Notes: generated from the sequence alone by a model not told the origin. 64,000 bases of DNA from Paraburkholderia sp. NMBU_R16 (GCF_013282575.1 NZ_JAAAYE010000022.1:1-64000), one strand, 5' to 3'. Shown: positions 53,434 through 62,911, counted from the stretch's first letter. Numbers and translations are program-made.

Positions 53434-53515
53434 GATGTCGGGCTCTCTTGGTAGCTAGTGCTTCATGGGCGAGGACGGCACACGCGCCGTTTTCGCCCGT
53501 GGATTGCAGCCATCC

Positions 53516-54460
53516 TCATGAGCGTGCGATCGACTGCCAGATCTCCTCGGCATCCTCAGCGAACGAGAACAGCGCTGTATCGCTGGCGGCGATCGTGCCT
53601 TCCTCGACGAGGAAATCGAAGTCGATCGCACGCCGCCAGTATTGCTCGCCGACGAGCACCACGGGCAGCGGTGCGATCTTTCCCGTCTGCAGGAGCGTGA
53701 GCACCTCGAACAGTTCGTCGCACGTGCCGTAGCCGCCGGGGAAAAACACGGCGGCCTTGGCGCGCTCGAGCAGATGGAGCTTCCGGATCGCGAAGTAATG
53801 GAGCTTGAAGCAAAGGTCGGGACTGATGTAGGGGTTCGGGAGCTGCTCGCGCGGCAACGAGATGTTCAAGCCGATGCTCGGTGCGCCGGATTCGAATGCG
53901 CCGCGATTGGCGGCCTCCATGATGCCCGGGCCGCCGCCGGTGACGATCGCGAGCTGCGGCGGTGCGCCTGACGCGCACGCGCGTCCGACCAGTCGACCGA
54001 ATTCGCGGGCGATCGAATAGTACGCGCTCTTCGCGAGCAGTCGCTCGGCGATGGCGGCTGCTCTTCGGCATTGTGGATCCGAGGGCGCGCCGGCGAGCGC
54101 TTGCCGCGCCGCGTCGAGGCGCTGCTGCGCCGCCGCAGGCTCGATGAGCCGGGTGCTGCCGTACACGACGATCGTGTGCTCGATGCCGTGGCGCTGCAGG
54201 ATTTCCTCCGTCTTCCAGAAGTCCAGTTGCAGGCGCACGCCGCACATCTCGGGGCGCAACAGGAAGGCCCGGTCTTCGTCGGCCTGCCGGTAGCTTGGGC
54301 TCGCGATCAGTTGCCGCACGCGCTCGGCGGCTTCCTGCTGTGCCCTGACTAGCGAGACGTCCTGGTCATCGGCGGCCGGAGTAGGCGCGATCGCGTCGAG
54401 TTCCGCCGAACGCGGCAATGCCGCATGCGGCTCGGTGACTGTGCCGGCGTGTTCTTTCAT
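53516..54460 (-). CDS. LOG-family (TIGR00730-like) nucleotide hydrolase
   Basis: This 314-residue Rossmann-fold protein has IVTGGGPGIMEAANRGAFE and PGGYGTCDELFEVLTLLQ, the PGGxGTxxE motif of phosphoribohydrolases that release bases from nucleoside monophosphates. It is larger than the classic 190-residue LOG enzymes because of a 110-residue N-terminal part. Its start overlaps the ackA stop by one base, so it is the last gene of the phaC-pta-ackA operon. Confidence 0.8.
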   Translation of the reverse strand: MKEHAGTVTEPHAALPRSAELDAIAPTPAADDQDVSLVRAQQEAAERVRQLIASPSYRQADEDRAFLLRPEMCGVRLQLDFWKTEEILQRHGIEHTIVVYGSTRLIEPAAAQQRLDAARQALAGAPSDPQCRRAAAIAERLLAKSAYYSIAREFGRLVGRACASGAPPQLAIVTGGGPGIMEAANRGAFESGAPSIGLNISLPREQLPNPYISPDLCFKLHYFAIRKLHLLERAKAAVFFPGGYGTCDELFEVLTLLQTGKIAPLPVVLVGEQYWRRAIDFDFLVEEGTIAASDTALFSFAEDAEEIWQSIARS

Positions 54461-55668
54461 TAGGTGCCTCCCAACGCTGTCGCCGAGCGCTGGCCATCAA
54501 GAATGGATACAGCCTCTTGCGCGATCACCTGCTCTTCGTCAGTCGCGATCACGAGCACGTCTAGCTTGCTCGTGCTATCGCTGATAACGCGCGCGTCGCG
54601 TGCGTTCGACGGAGCGTCGATCCGAACCCCAAGCCATGCCAGGCGTTCGCAGACCGCCGCTCGAATGGCAGGTTGGTGCTCTCCGATGCCGGCTGTAAAA
54701 ACAAGTGCGTCGAGTCCGCCCATGGAGGTCGCCAGCCTGGCGACTTCGCCGGCAATGCGAAAGACGAACAGGTCCAGCGCTTCGCGCGCTTGTGGCAACG
54801 CGCTCGCCAGCAATTCGCGGCTGTCGGCGCTGATGCCCGAGACGCCAAGCAGGCCGGATTCGTGATAGAGCAATGCTTGAACCTCGGCGAGCCTGAGCTG
54901 GCGCTGGCCGAGCAGGTGCAGCACGACACCGGCATCCAGCGCGCCGCATCGCGTTGCCATCGGAACGCCGTCGAGCGTCGAAAACCCCATGCTCGTGTCG
55001 CGGCTCGCACCGCGCTCGAGCGCACAGAGGCTCGCTCCGCTCCCCAGGTGGGCTGCGACGATCTTGCCATGCGCAAGCGCAGGAAAATGACGAGCGAGTT
55101 GCGAGGCGATGAACTGATATGACAGGCCGTGAAAGCCGTATCGCTTGATGCCCTCGTCGAAAAGACGCCGGGCGATCGCAAAGCGCCGCACGAGATCGGG
55201 TTGCCCCTGATGAAATGCGGTATCGAACGATGCCGTTTGGCGTAAGTGTGGCCGCAGCGTTCGGATGGCACGAATGAGCCGAACGCTTTGCGGTTGGTGC
55301 AGCGGCGCGAGCGGGACGAGCTCCTCGATGGCGGCGAGCGTGCGATCGTCGATCGCGACGGGGCCTTTGAATCGGTCGCCGCCATGTACGACCCGATGCC
55401 CGACCAACGTGAAATCGTTCAACGAAAAATGGTCTTTGAACCATTCGAGCGTTTCATCGATGACCGCATGCAGATCCTCCGTGAGCGGTGCGCGTAACGG
55501 CACGCGCACAGCTTCGCCACCATTCGAAATGTTCAGCGACAACGGTGCGCTCCGAAAATCGATGTTGCCGCTGCCAATGCGTATCGGCGAGCCGCTGGTT
55601 ACGCGAAACAGCCCGCATTTGATCGTCGATGAGCCCGGGTTGAACGTAAGGAGAAACGGATCGCTCAT
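54460..55668 (-). CDS. ackA: Acetate kinase
   Basis: This 402-residue kinase converts acetyl phosphate and ADP to acetate and ATP. Landmarks are LTFNPGSSTIKCGLF at the N-terminus (the usual Cys/Asn before GSS is Pro), VGHRVVHGG, YGFHGLSYQFIA, HLGSGASLCAL and FTAGIGEHQPAIR. It is translationally coupled to the phosphotransacylase gene before it (ATGA overlap). Together they make ATP from acetyl-CoA when respiration is limited. Confidence 0.92.
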   Translation of the reverse strand: MSDPFLLTFNPGSSTIKCGLFRVTSGSPIRIGSGNIDFRSAPLSLNISNGGEAVRVPLRAPLTEDLHAVIDETLEWFKDHFSLNDFTLVGHRVVHGGDRFKGPVAIDDRTLAAIEELVPLAPLHQPQSVRLIRAIRTLRPHLRQTASFDTAFHQGQPDLVRRFAIARRLFDEGIKRYGFHGLSYQFIASQLARHFPALAHGKIVAAHLGSGASLCALERGASRDTSMGFSTLDGVPMATRCGALDAGVVLHLLGQRQLRLAEVQALLYHESGLLGVSGISADSRELLASALPQAREALDLFVFRIAGEVARLATSMGGLDALVFTAGIGEHQPAIRAAVCERLAWLGVRIDAPSNARDARVISDSTSKLDVLVIATDEEQVIAQEAVSILDGQRSATALGGT

Positions 55669-56624
55669 GATGCGGCGGCGTCGTGGTGCGTGCGTTCGGC
55701 AACGAGCTTGGCGAGCGCGGCCGACGCCAGGCGCACGCGCAGCGAATCGGCGCGGCTAGTGAGGATGATCGGTAAGCGTGCGCCCAATACGAGACCCGCG
55801 CCGTCCGCGCCGGCAAACAGCATGAGTTGCTTGACGAGCATATTGCCGGCTTCGAGATCGGGCATGAGCAGGATGTCGGCGCGGCCCGCGACCGGCGAAA
55901 CGATGCCCTTCGTCATTGCGGCCGCGGGGCTGACCGCATTGTCGAAAGCAAGCGGGCCATCGACGAGGCCGCCGGTGATCTGCCCGCGTGTGGCCATGAC
56001 CGTGAGCGCGGCCGCATCGAGCGTGGATTGCATCTTGGGATTCACGGTTTCGACGGCCGCCACGACCGCGACGCGCGGCTCGTCGATGCCCATCAACCGT
56101 AGGAAGTCGATTGCGTTCTGGCAGATGTCGCGTTTTTGCGTGAGATCGGGCGCAATGTTGACGGCCGCGTCCGTGATGACGAGCGGTTTTTCATAAGCGG
56201 GAACATCCATGACATAAACATGACTGACGCGCCGCTCGGTTCGCAGGCCGGAGCCCGGTGCGACCACGGCCGAGAGCAGCTCATCGGTGTGCAGGCTGCC
56301 TTTCATCAACGCCGCCACGGCTCCGGACGCACCGAGTTCGACCGCTCTGGCGGCCGCGGCATGGCTGTGCGCGACAGCTTCGATCGTGATGTGTTCGAGG
56401 CTGCACTCGGCAGCATCCGCGGCCGCCCGGATTTTCGCTTCCGGGCCGATCAGAACCGGGTCGAGGAGATTTTCGTCGCGCGCCTCGACGGCGGCCCGAA
56501 TAGCTTCGGGCGAGCAGGGGTGCACGATCGCGGTTCGCAGCGGCGGCCGGCTCCGTGCGCTGCGAATGAATGCTTCGTAGCGACCGTGACCCGTGAGCCG
56601 GCTGCGCGAAAGATCGTCGTTCAC
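55665..56624 (-). CDS. Phosphate acetyl/butyryltransferase
   Basis: This 319-residue enzyme of the Pta/Ptb family transfers an acyl group from CoA to phosphate. Landmarks are GAVAALMKGSLHTDELL, TDAAVNIAPDLTQKRDI and a C-terminal KQLMLFAGADGAGLVLGARL. It is the short form without the N-terminal regulatory domain of large Pta proteins. GTG start at 56624, supported by AGAAGGG upstream. It sits between phaC and ackA and should feed ackA. Acetyl versus butyryl preference cannot be told by reading. Confidence 0.87.
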   Translation of the reverse strand: MNDDLSRSRLTGHGRYEAFIRSARSRPPLRTAIVHPCSPEAIRAAVEARDENLLDPVLIGPEAKIRAAADAAECSLEHITIEAVAHSHAAAARAVELGASGAVAALMKGSLHTDELLSAVVAPGSGLRTERRVSHVYVMDVPAYEKPLVITDAAVNIAPDLTQKRDICQNAIDFLRLMGIDEPRVAVVAAVETVNPKMQSTLDAAALTVMATRGQITGGLVDGPLAFDNAVSPAAAMTKGIVSPVAGRADILLMPDLEAGNMLVKQLMLFAGADGAGLVLGARLPIILTSRADSLRVRLASAALAKLVAERTHHDAAAS

Positions 56625-56635
56625 GGTTATCCCTT

Positions 56636-58405
56636 CTATGTTTGGAAAACGTAGGTGCCAGGAGCGTCTGCCGTGGCATGGCCTTGCGCATCCAGCGCCT
56701 CGCAAACTGGCGGGCGGAGGCGTTTCGCGCCGCAGCGCGCAGCGAGCCATTCGCTCCATGCGGGCCACCACGAACCGTCATGTCGGTCCGCGAAGGCCAT
56801 CCATTCGTCCGGACCCACTCGGAGATCCGTGGCGCCGGTGGTCTCGATGCGGTAATGGCGGCGCGGATGGTTCGGCTCGCTGACGATGCCAGCGTTGTGG
56901 CCGCCGCTCGTCAGTACGAAGGTGATGTCGGTATCGCAGAGATGGTGAATCTTGTAGACGGAGCGCCATGGTGCGATATGGTCGCGTTCGGTGCCGACGA
57001 CGAACATCGGCGCGCGGATGTTGCGCAGCGAAACGGGCCGACCGTCAACTTCGTATCGCGCAGATGCGAGGTCGTTGCCGAGAAAGAGCTTGCGCAGATA
57101 CTCCGAGTGCATGCGATAGGGCATGCGCGTGCGATCCGCGTTCCAAGCCTTCAAGTCGCTCATCGGCTCGCGTTCGCCGAGAAGGTAATCGTGGACGACA
57201 CGCGACCAGATTAGATCGTTCGATTTCAGCAGCTGGAACGACCCCGCCATTTGCTCGCCGCCGAGATAGCCACGTTCCCACATGCTGCTCTCGAGAAAAT
57301 AGACCTGGCTTTCATCGATGAAGAGCTGCAGTTCGCCCGGTTCGCTGAAGTCCGTTTGCGCGGCAAACAACGTAATCGACGCGAGCGTTTCGTCGCGGCG
57401 GCTGGCCATCTCGGCAGCCGCGATCGCGAGCAACGTACCACCGAGACAGTAGCCGGCCGCGTGGATCTTGCGCCCGGGCGCGATTTGCAATATTGCGTCG
57501 AGCGCAGCCATGATGCCGAGGCGACGGTAGTCGTCGAATCCGAGATCGCGATCCTCCTTGTCGACATTGCGCCACGATATGCAGAAGACGGTGTACCCCT
57601 CGTCGACGAGATAGCGCACCAGCGAGTTGTGCGGCGAAAGATCGAGGATGTAGTACTTCATGATCCACGCGGGCACGAGCAGTATCGGCTCGGCGTGAAC
57701 TTTGGCGGTCGATGCGCGGTATTGGATCAACTCGATCAGGTGATTGCTAAAGACGACGCGCCCAGGCGTGACGGCGACATCGACGCCCGGCTTGAACCGT
57801 TGTGTTCCCTTGGGCGGCTGGCCGGCCGCGACGCGCGATGCGTCTTCGAGCGCGTTCAACGTACCTTGTACGAGATTGGCGCCGAAGGTCTCGACCGTGC
57901 GTTGAACGACCTCGGGATTCGTCAGCGGAAAGTTGCCCGGCGAAAGAACGTCGAGCCATTGCCGGGCGGCGAACGAGACGACGTCTTGATGATGGCGCGT
58001 CACGCCGGGCATCTCGTGCGTCGCCGCGCACCACCATTGTTCGGTCAGTCTGAACGCGTACTGCCAAGCGTGAAATGGGGGGATCTGCCAGACGGGGGCG
58101 CTAAACCGATCGTCGGTCGGCAGATCCGTATCGACAGAAGCGATACCGTGTGCGAAGTCCAGTAGCTGGCGCGCTTGGCCCGCAGCGAGTGCAGCGAGTT
58201 CCATCCGCTTGCCGGGCGCCGCGAGCAAATGAATGAACCAGTCGGAAAGAGCGAGTGCGAGCGCTGCCGGAGATAGACCGCCGGTCGCTTGCGCGATCCA
58301 CGCTTCCTTCGCATGGTCGAGCGCACGAAACGGGCTGTCGCTCAAAAGGCCGGGCGTGAGCGCGGCGTCGTCGATCGGGTCTTTCTCCTTGCTGCGCGTA
58401 TCCAT
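56636..58405 (-). CDS. phaC: Class I poly(3-hydroxyalkanoate) synthase
   Basis: This 589-residue enzyme polymerises (R)-3-hydroxyacyl-CoA into PHA granules. N-terminal PhaC domain at about 80-250; the alpha/beta-hydrolase part carries the lipase-like box GYCLGG with catalytic Cys320, the Asp in GTERDHIAP and the His in SGGHNAG near 500. It is the first gene of a four-gene operon (phaC, pta, ackA, LOG) behind an FNR-type box. The coupling of storage polymer and acetate/ATP genes suggests both are induced when oxygen is short. Confidence 0.9.
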   Translation of the reverse strand: MDTRSKEKDPIDDAALTPGLLSDSPFRALDHAKEAWIAQATGGLSPAALALALSDWFIHLLAAPGKRMELAALAAGQARQLLDFAHGIASVDTDLPTDDRFSAPVWQIPPFHAWQYAFRLTEQWWCAATHEMPGVTRHHQDVVSFAARQWLDVLSPGNFPLTNPEVVQRTVETFGANLVQGTLNALEDASRVAAGQPPKGTQRFKPGVDVAVTPGRVVFSNHLIELIQYRASTAKVHAEPILLVPAWIMKYYILDLSPHNSLVRYLVDEGYTVFCISWRNVDKEDRDLGFDDYRRLGIMAALDAILQIAPGRKIHAAGYCLGGTLLAIAAAEMASRRDETLASITLFAAQTDFSEPGELQLFIDESQVYFLESSMWERGYLGGEQMAGSFQLLKSNDLIWSRVVHDYLLGEREPMSDLKAWNADRTRMPYRMHSEYLRKLFLGNDLASARYEVDGRPVSLRNIRAPMFVVGTERDHIAPWRSVYKIHHLCDTDITFVLTSGGHNAGIVSEPNHPRRHYRIETTGATDLRVGPDEWMAFADRHDGSWWPAWSEWLAARCGAKRLRPPVCEALDAQGHATADAPGTYVFQT

Positions 58406-58434
58406 CGAGCATCCTTCGGTTCGGCCTGAAATTC

Positions 58435-58475
58435 ACTCTACACACGTGGCCGCGGGCAGGTATGACCTACGTCAA
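58435..58475 (-). promoter_or_regulatory. FNR/Anr box and -10 element of the phaC operon
   Basis: On the minus strand TTGAC-GTAG-GTCAT (58475-58462) is followed after exactly 21 nt by TAGAGT (58440-58435). One base departs from the consensus. The phaC start is at 58405. Confidence 0.65.
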
Positions 58476-58544
58476 CGTACGCGACGCTGCATTCGGACAT
58501 TCGTGTGAACGTACGCGGTGGTTCGGTCCTCACTTTGCGCTCGA

Positions 58545-58558
58545 TTGACGCATATCAA
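58545..58558 (+). promoter_or_regulatory. FNR/Anr box upstream of the 70-residue membrane protein
   Basis: TTGAC-GCAT-ATCAA is a close FNR consensus match, 120 bp before the 58679 start. At the 21-nt position the sequence is GAAGAT, a poor -10, so this promoter is the least certain of the set. Confidence 0.6.
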
Positions 58559-58678
58559 CGAGGCGTACGGCCAACCGGCGAAGATGAAGGCTCCGGCGTC
58601 TGCAGCGGGCCGTCGCGCAGGCAACGCGAACCGAGGACGCGCGCGATGCGATGCGTGCACAGTGGGGGCAGTTCGATC

Positions 58679-58891
58679 ATGCGAGCAAACTTTCGAATCG
58701 TATTGGCGACGCTGGCGGTATTCGTCGCGATTTCGGGCATCCTTGCCGCGCTTCACGGGCTGTTATTCGATCGGGATAGTGTCGTCCGTTACGGTGCGGC
58801 GGCCGTCGTGATCGGTATCGCGGCGTTCGTGTTCCTGCTCAACCCACTCCTGGGTCTCGACGACGACTCGCACCCGGATTCCTGGAAGTGA
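58679..58891 (+). CDS. Small two-helix membrane protein
   Basis: This 70-residue inner-membrane protein has two hydrophobic helices (about 7-28, ATLAVFVAISGILAALHGLL; and 38-58, AAAVVIGIAAFVFLLNPLLG) and an acidic C-terminus (DDDSHPDSWK). No family recognised. It lies between FNR-type boxes in the low-oxygen island and is likely induced with its neighbours. Confidence 0.6.
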   Translation: MRANFRIVLATLAVFVAISGILAALHGLLFDRDSVVRYGAAAVVIGIAAFVFLLNPLLGLDDDSHPDSWK

Positions 58892-58950
58892 ACGAGGTCT
58901 TCCGGAAGGCGTTGACAGTGGCCGGCGATGCGCGTGTCGCGAATAGCGCG

Positions 58951-59322
58951 TCAAGCGGCTTCGTCATCGGCAAAGACGCCGAATTCGGGTTCGCTCGTTT
59001 CGCAGTCGACGCACTGCACGTGCCAATCGCCCTGCATTCGTTTCGTCGAACCCCGATTGCACCACGACACACGGCCGACTTCGCCCTCGAACGGTCCCCC
59101 ATCGGTTCCGAGGCCCAACCCTTCGAGCTTGCATAACTGCCGCGTGCCGGATGCGTCCAGTATCAATGTCCTGCCCGCCTCCGTGCGCACGGTTCCCCAC
59201 GCGGGTAGCGCGAGGCCAGCGTGCGCTTCGCGCGACCATTTGAGCGAAGCGTCGTCCAGCCAAAGAATGGCGTACGCGCCAGGGTTGGTATCGAATGTAT
59301 CGAGGTGTAGGGTGATTCTCAT
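58951..59322 (-). CDS. Hypothetical cytoplasmic protein
   Basis: This 123-residue protein of unknown function has a beta-rich N-terminus (MRITLHLDTFDTNPGAYAIL), a Gly-rich middle (LGTDGGPFEGEVGRVSW) and a pair of cysteines in VQCVDCETSE that might bind metal. GGAGA lies 7 nt before the ATG. It follows the Usp gene on the same strand after 26 bp and is probably co-transcribed with it. Confidence 0.55.
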   Translation of the reverse strand: MRITLHLDTFDTNPGAYAILWLDDASLKWSREAHAGLALPAWGTVRTEAGRTLILDASGTRQLCKLEGLGLGTDGGPFEGEVGRVSWCNRGSTKRMQGDWHVQCVDCETSEPEFGVFADDEAA

Positions 59323-59348
59323 TGAAGTCTCCTGTCGACGGCTTCCTG

Positions 59349-60188
59349 TCAGTGCGACATCAGCACCGGCAACGTCATCGATTTGAGAATCGACCGCGTG
59401 GCGCCGCCGAGCACCCATTCGCGCCAGCGCGAATGGCCGTAGCAACCCATCACGAGCAGGTCGGCGTCGAGGTCGGCGGCTCGGGAGAGGATCGCTTCGC
59501 CGGTCGGCACGCCCTCCATACCCTCGACATCCTGCGTGGCGACGTTGGCGCCATAACGCGAGACGATCGCCGCGATATCGGAACCGGGAATCCGGCTCGA
59601 CGGGGGCTCGCTCTTCAGCGCGTCGATCGTGAGCACGGTCACTTGCTTCGCGCGGCTCAGAAACGGCAATGCATCGTGTAACGCGCGGGTGGCCTCCCGA
59701 CTGCCGTCCCACGCAACCAGAACGCGCGAGCCGATGCTTTTGAATTGGCGGGCATATGGCACGACCAATACCGGGCGTCCCGACGAGAGCACCAGATTCT
59801 CGACGAATTGGTCAGCGACGAACGACTCGGGGTCGCTGGGATCGTATTGACCGACGATGGCCAGATCGGCCAGACGAGCCGCCTGCGGAACGTACCGATT
59901 GGCGTATTCCGTCGACGATTGCCATTCTCCCGCGACGCCGAGGCGCAACGTTTCGGCGCGGAACAGGCGCTCGAGCGCGCCCTTGCGCTCCTCGCGCCGA
60001 TGGTCGAGGTCCCTGTAAAAGTCGGCGTTGCCTGCCATCACGTAGAACGATCCGGGTTCCGGCCTGAAGACAGTGAAAAACCCCGTGAGAAGAGCGTCGA
60101 ACTGCCTGGAAAGCGATAGCGCGAGTTCCAGCCGGTTGTGCACAGCCTGGCTCGGATCGAGGTGCACGAGGATGCTTTTGTAACTCAT
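59349..60188 (-). CDS. Tandem universal stress protein
   Basis: This 279-residue protein has two Usp domains, starting MSYKSILVHLDPSQAV and RVLVAWDGSREATRAL. The second has the motif GCYGHSRWREWVLGGATRSI. It resembles the tandem Usp at 49696. The ATG at 60188 is preferred over 60194 because GGGAG is then about 9 nt upstream. The divergent FNR-type box at 60275 has a TAGACT element 22 nt toward this gene. Confidence 0.87.
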   Translation of the reverse strand: MSYKSILVHLDPSQAVHNRLELALSLSRQFDALLTGFFTVFRPEPGSFYVMAGNADFYRDLDHRREERKGALERLFRAETLRLGVAGEWQSSTEYANRYVPQAARLADLAIVGQYDPSDPESFVADQFVENLVLSSGRPVLVVPYARQFKSIGSRVLVAWDGSREATRALHDALPFLSRAKQVTVLTIDALKSEPPSSRIPGSDIAAIVSRYGANVATQDVEGMEGVPTGEAILSRAADLDADLLVMGCYGHSRWREWVLGGATRSILKSMTLPVLMSH

Positions 60189-60246
60189 TGCCATTGCTCC
60201 CAAGAATGGAATCCCGATACCGAATGGGTGCTCAACTATTTCCCAG

Positions 60247-60288
60247 TCTAGGAGCGCGGCGAGTTCTACTGATTGACGCAAATCAATC
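60247..60288 (-). promoter_or_regulatory. FNR/Anr box between usp and the alcohol dehydrogenase
   Basis: TTGAC-GCAA-ATCAA at 60275-60288 is a strong match. Toward the usp gene TAGACT (60252-60247) lies 22 nt away; toward the dehydrogenase only a weak TTAAGG occurs at 60308-60313. The box probably drives usp mainly and may serve both genes. Confidence 0.7.
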
Positions 60289-60359
60289 CGGGGTGTTTCG
60301 CCAAGGCTTAAGGTGTTTCGTATGCAGAACGAACCTTTGGCTCCATGGAGGTACCAGCA

Positions 60360-61397
60360 ATGAAAGCTCTCGTGTATCACGGTCCCGGCGCATGCTCGCT
60401 CGACGATCGCCCGACGCCGGCTCTCGTCAATGCGACCGACGCGATCGTGCGGGTCACCCGCACGACCATCTGCGGAACCGATTTGCACATTCTCAAAGGG
60501 GACGTGCCGACATGCGAACCCGGCCGCATCCTCGGCCATGAGGGCGTCGGCATCGTTCAAGAGGCCGGTTCTGCCGTGACGTCGTTCAAGCCCGGTGACC
60601 ATGTGCTGATTTCATGCATTTCGTCGTGCGGAAAATGCGAGTACTGCAGGCGCGGCATGTATTCGCACTGCACGACGGGAGGCTGGATTTTGGGCAACCG
60701 GATCGATGGGACTCAGGCCGAGTACGTGCGGATTCCACACGCCGATACCAGTCTCTATCACATTGCGGCGGGTGCCGACGAAGACGCGCTGGTGATGTTG
60801 TCGGACATTCTCCCGACAGGGTTCGAATGCGGCGTGCTCAACGGGAAAGTCGAGCCCGGCAGCACAGTGGCGATCGTAGGCGCAGGTCCGATAGGGCTCG
60901 CCGCGCTATTGACTGCTCAGTTCTACTCGCCCGCACGAATCGTGATGATCGACCGCGATACGAATCGCCTCGAGGTTTCTCGGCGGTTCGGCGCGACCGA
61001 CTGTATCGACATCGGCGCGCTCGATCCCGCTGCGGCAGTGATGAAGCTGACCGAGGGCGTGGGCGCCGACTGTGTGATCGAGGCCGTCGGTGTGCCCGCG
61101 AGCTTCGAGTTGTGCGAAGCGATTGTCGCGCCGGGCGGAATCATTGCAAATATCGGCGTGCACGGCGTAAAAGCCGATCTGCATCTCGAGAAGCTGTGGG
61201 ATCGCAATATCGCGATCACGACACGCCTCGTCGATACGGTGAGCACGCCGATGCTGTTGAAGACCGTGCGTTCGGGCAAGCTCGATCCAAAGCAGCTCAT
61301 CACGCATCGCTTCAAGCTCGGCGAGATCGACAAAGCTTACGAGACGTTTGGACACGCCGCCGACACGCATGCGCTGAAAGTGCTCATCGAAACATGA
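60360..61397 (+). CDS. Zinc-dependent alcohol dehydrogenase
   Basis: This 345-residue medium-chain dehydrogenase has catalytic zinc ligands in TTICGTDLH and GRILGHEGVG, structural zinc cysteines in SCGKCEYCRRGMYSHC and the Rossmann motif VGAGPIGLAAL. It is close to the isopropanol/threonine-dehydrogenase-like group. In this setting it likely reoxidises NAD(P)H by reducing an aldehyde or ketone. GGAGG lies 8 nt before the start. Confidence 0.9.
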   Translation: MKALVYHGPGACSLDDRPTPALVNATDAIVRVTRTTICGTDLHILKGDVPTCEPGRILGHEGVGIVQEAGSAVTSFKPGDHVLISCISSCGKCEYCRRGMYSHCTTGGWILGNRIDGTQAEYVRIPHADTSLYHIAAGADEDALVMLSDILPTGFECGVLNGKVEPGSTVAIVGAGPIGLAALLTAQFYSPARIVMIDRDTNRLEVSRRFGATDCIDIGALDPAAAVMKLTEGVGADCVIEAVGVPASFELCEAIVAPGGIIANIGVHGVKADLHLEKLWDRNIAITTRLVDTVSTPMLLKTVRSGKLDPKQLITHRFKLGEIDKAYETFGHAADTHALKVLIET

Positions 61398-61468
61398 TGG
61401 CTGGCGCAGAAACTGGCCGCGCTCGGCGTCGTGTCCGCACCGCGCGGCGATAGCCCAACGGAGGACAG

Positions 61469-62401
61469 ATGCCGCGGATCGTGACCCTCACGCTGAATCC
61501 CGCGCTCGATGTTTCGACCGCCGTCGAACAGGTCATCGATACGCGCAAGCTCCGATGCGACACGGCGCTCAGGCATCCGGGCGGCGGCGGTATCAACGTC
61601 GCGCGCGTCATCGAACGGCTGGGCGGCGATTGCATGGCTGTCTATCTGGCGGGCGGCCCGTTCGGCGAGGAACTGAGGCGCCTCGTCGAGGCGGAGAACG
61701 TGCGCGGGCAGTGCATCGAGATCGCCGGGGAGACACGCGAAAGCTTTTCCGTCTACGAGAAGTCGACCGGGCGCCAGTTTCGCTTCGTCCTGCCTGGGCC
61801 CACGCTCGCCGAGGCGGAATGGCAACGCTGCATCGCGCGGCTGGATGCGTTCGGCCCGCCGCCGAGCTATCTGGTCTTGAGCGGCAGCTTGCCTCCGGGC
61901 GTTCCCGATGACATCTATGCGAGGCTGGCCGGATCGGCGAGGCAGAAGGGAACGCGGGTCGTGCTCGACACGTCCGGACCTGCTTTGCGATCGGCGCTCG
62001 ATGCGGGCGTTTTTCTCGTCAAACCCAGTCTTGGCGAGCTTCGTGAACTGACCGGCCGGCCGCTCGCCAACGAGACCGAATGGAAAGAGGCGGCGCTCGC
62101 GATCGTGCATGCGGGACAGGCCCGCGCGGTCGTGTTGACGCTCGGCGGGCTGGGTGCCTTGCTCGTCAGTGAGCGCGCCGTGCTGCGCGCGCCGGCGCTG
62201 AGCGTGCCCGTCGCTAGCGCAATCGGTGCCGGCGACAGCTTTCTGGGTGCACTCGTTTGGGCGCTCGATCACGACGCACCGCTCGAAGAAGCGTTTCGCT
62301 ATGGATTGGCGGCGGCGTGCGCCTCGCTGCTGAATGCGGGCACCGAACTTTGCAAAAAAGAAGATATCGAGCGTTTATATCGTGACATCGTCATCGGATG
62401 A
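61469..62401 (+). CDS. PfkB-family sugar-phosphate kinase (1-phosphofructokinase/Pfk-2 type)
   Basis: This 310-residue kinase has VTLTLNPALDVSTAV at the N-terminus, GGGGINVARVIERLGG for the sugar-binding motif and the C-terminal PfkB signature SAIGAGDSFLGALV with catalytic Asp. It is similar to E. coli Pfk-2 and related 1-phosphofructokinases. It lies 71 bp after the alcohol dehydrogenase and probably supports fermentation flux. Confidence 0.88.
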   Translation: MPRIVTLTLNPALDVSTAVEQVIDTRKLRCDTALRHPGGGGINVARVIERLGGDCMAVYLAGGPFGEELRRLVEAENVRGQCIEIAGETRESFSVYEKSTGRQFRFVLPGPTLAEAEWQRCIARLDAFGPPPSYLVLSGSLPPGVPDDIYARLAGSARQKGTRVVLDTSGPALRSALDAGVFLVKPSLGELRELTGRPLANETEWKEAALAIVHAGQARAVVLTLGGLGALLVSERAVLRAPALSVPVASAIGAGDSFLGALVWALDHDAPLEEAFRYGLAAACASLLNAGTELCKKEDIERLYRDIVIG

Positions 62402-62461
62402 GCCAAGGCCCTCCGGCGAAGGTGTCGATTGCCGCTGCCCGACAGCGATGGGAGATGAATC

Positions 62462-62911
62462 GTGTACAAAAAGATACTGGTTGCCGTGGATGGCAGTGGG
62501 TCATCGAAACGCGCGCTGGACGAAGCACTGCGCCTGGTCAACCTGGCGCATGCCGAGCTGCGCGTCGTGCATATCGTCGACAAGTCGCCGCTCTTCCTGT
62601 ATGCCGGATACTACGATCCGGTCGCGCTGATGGAGGGATTGCGCGCCAACGGCGGCGCGGCGCTCGACGCCGCGCGGGAGGCGATGGCGGCACAGCACGT
62701 GGCGGGCGAAGTCGAGGCCGTCGAAACCGAAAGTCTGGCGGATGACGTGCCGCACTGCTTGCTCAGATACGCCGAAAGCCACGGTGCCGATCTCGTGGCG
62801 ATGGGCACGCACGGGCGCCGGGGTGTGCGCCGTCTCGTGCTGGGAAGCGTGGCCGAGCGCTTTTTGCGCCTTTCGCACTGCCCGGTTCTCATGACGCGGG
62901 ATACCGCCTGA
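62462..62911 (+). CDS. Universal stress protein
   Basis: This 149-residue single Usp domain protein (MYKKILVAVDGSGSSKRALD) has the full nucleotide motif GTHGRRGVRRLVLGSVAERF. It is close to the Usp at 50520. It starts with GTG at 62462, 60 bp after pfkB, and is probably in the same transcript as the dehydrogenase and kinase. Confidence 0.9.
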   Translation: MYKKILVAVDGSGSSKRALDEALRLVNLAHAELRVVHIVDKSPLFLYAGYYDPVALMEGLRANGGAALDAAREAMAAQHVAGEVEAVETESLADDVPHCLLRYAESHGADLVAMGTHGRRGVRRLVLGSVAERFLRLSHCPVLMTRDTA

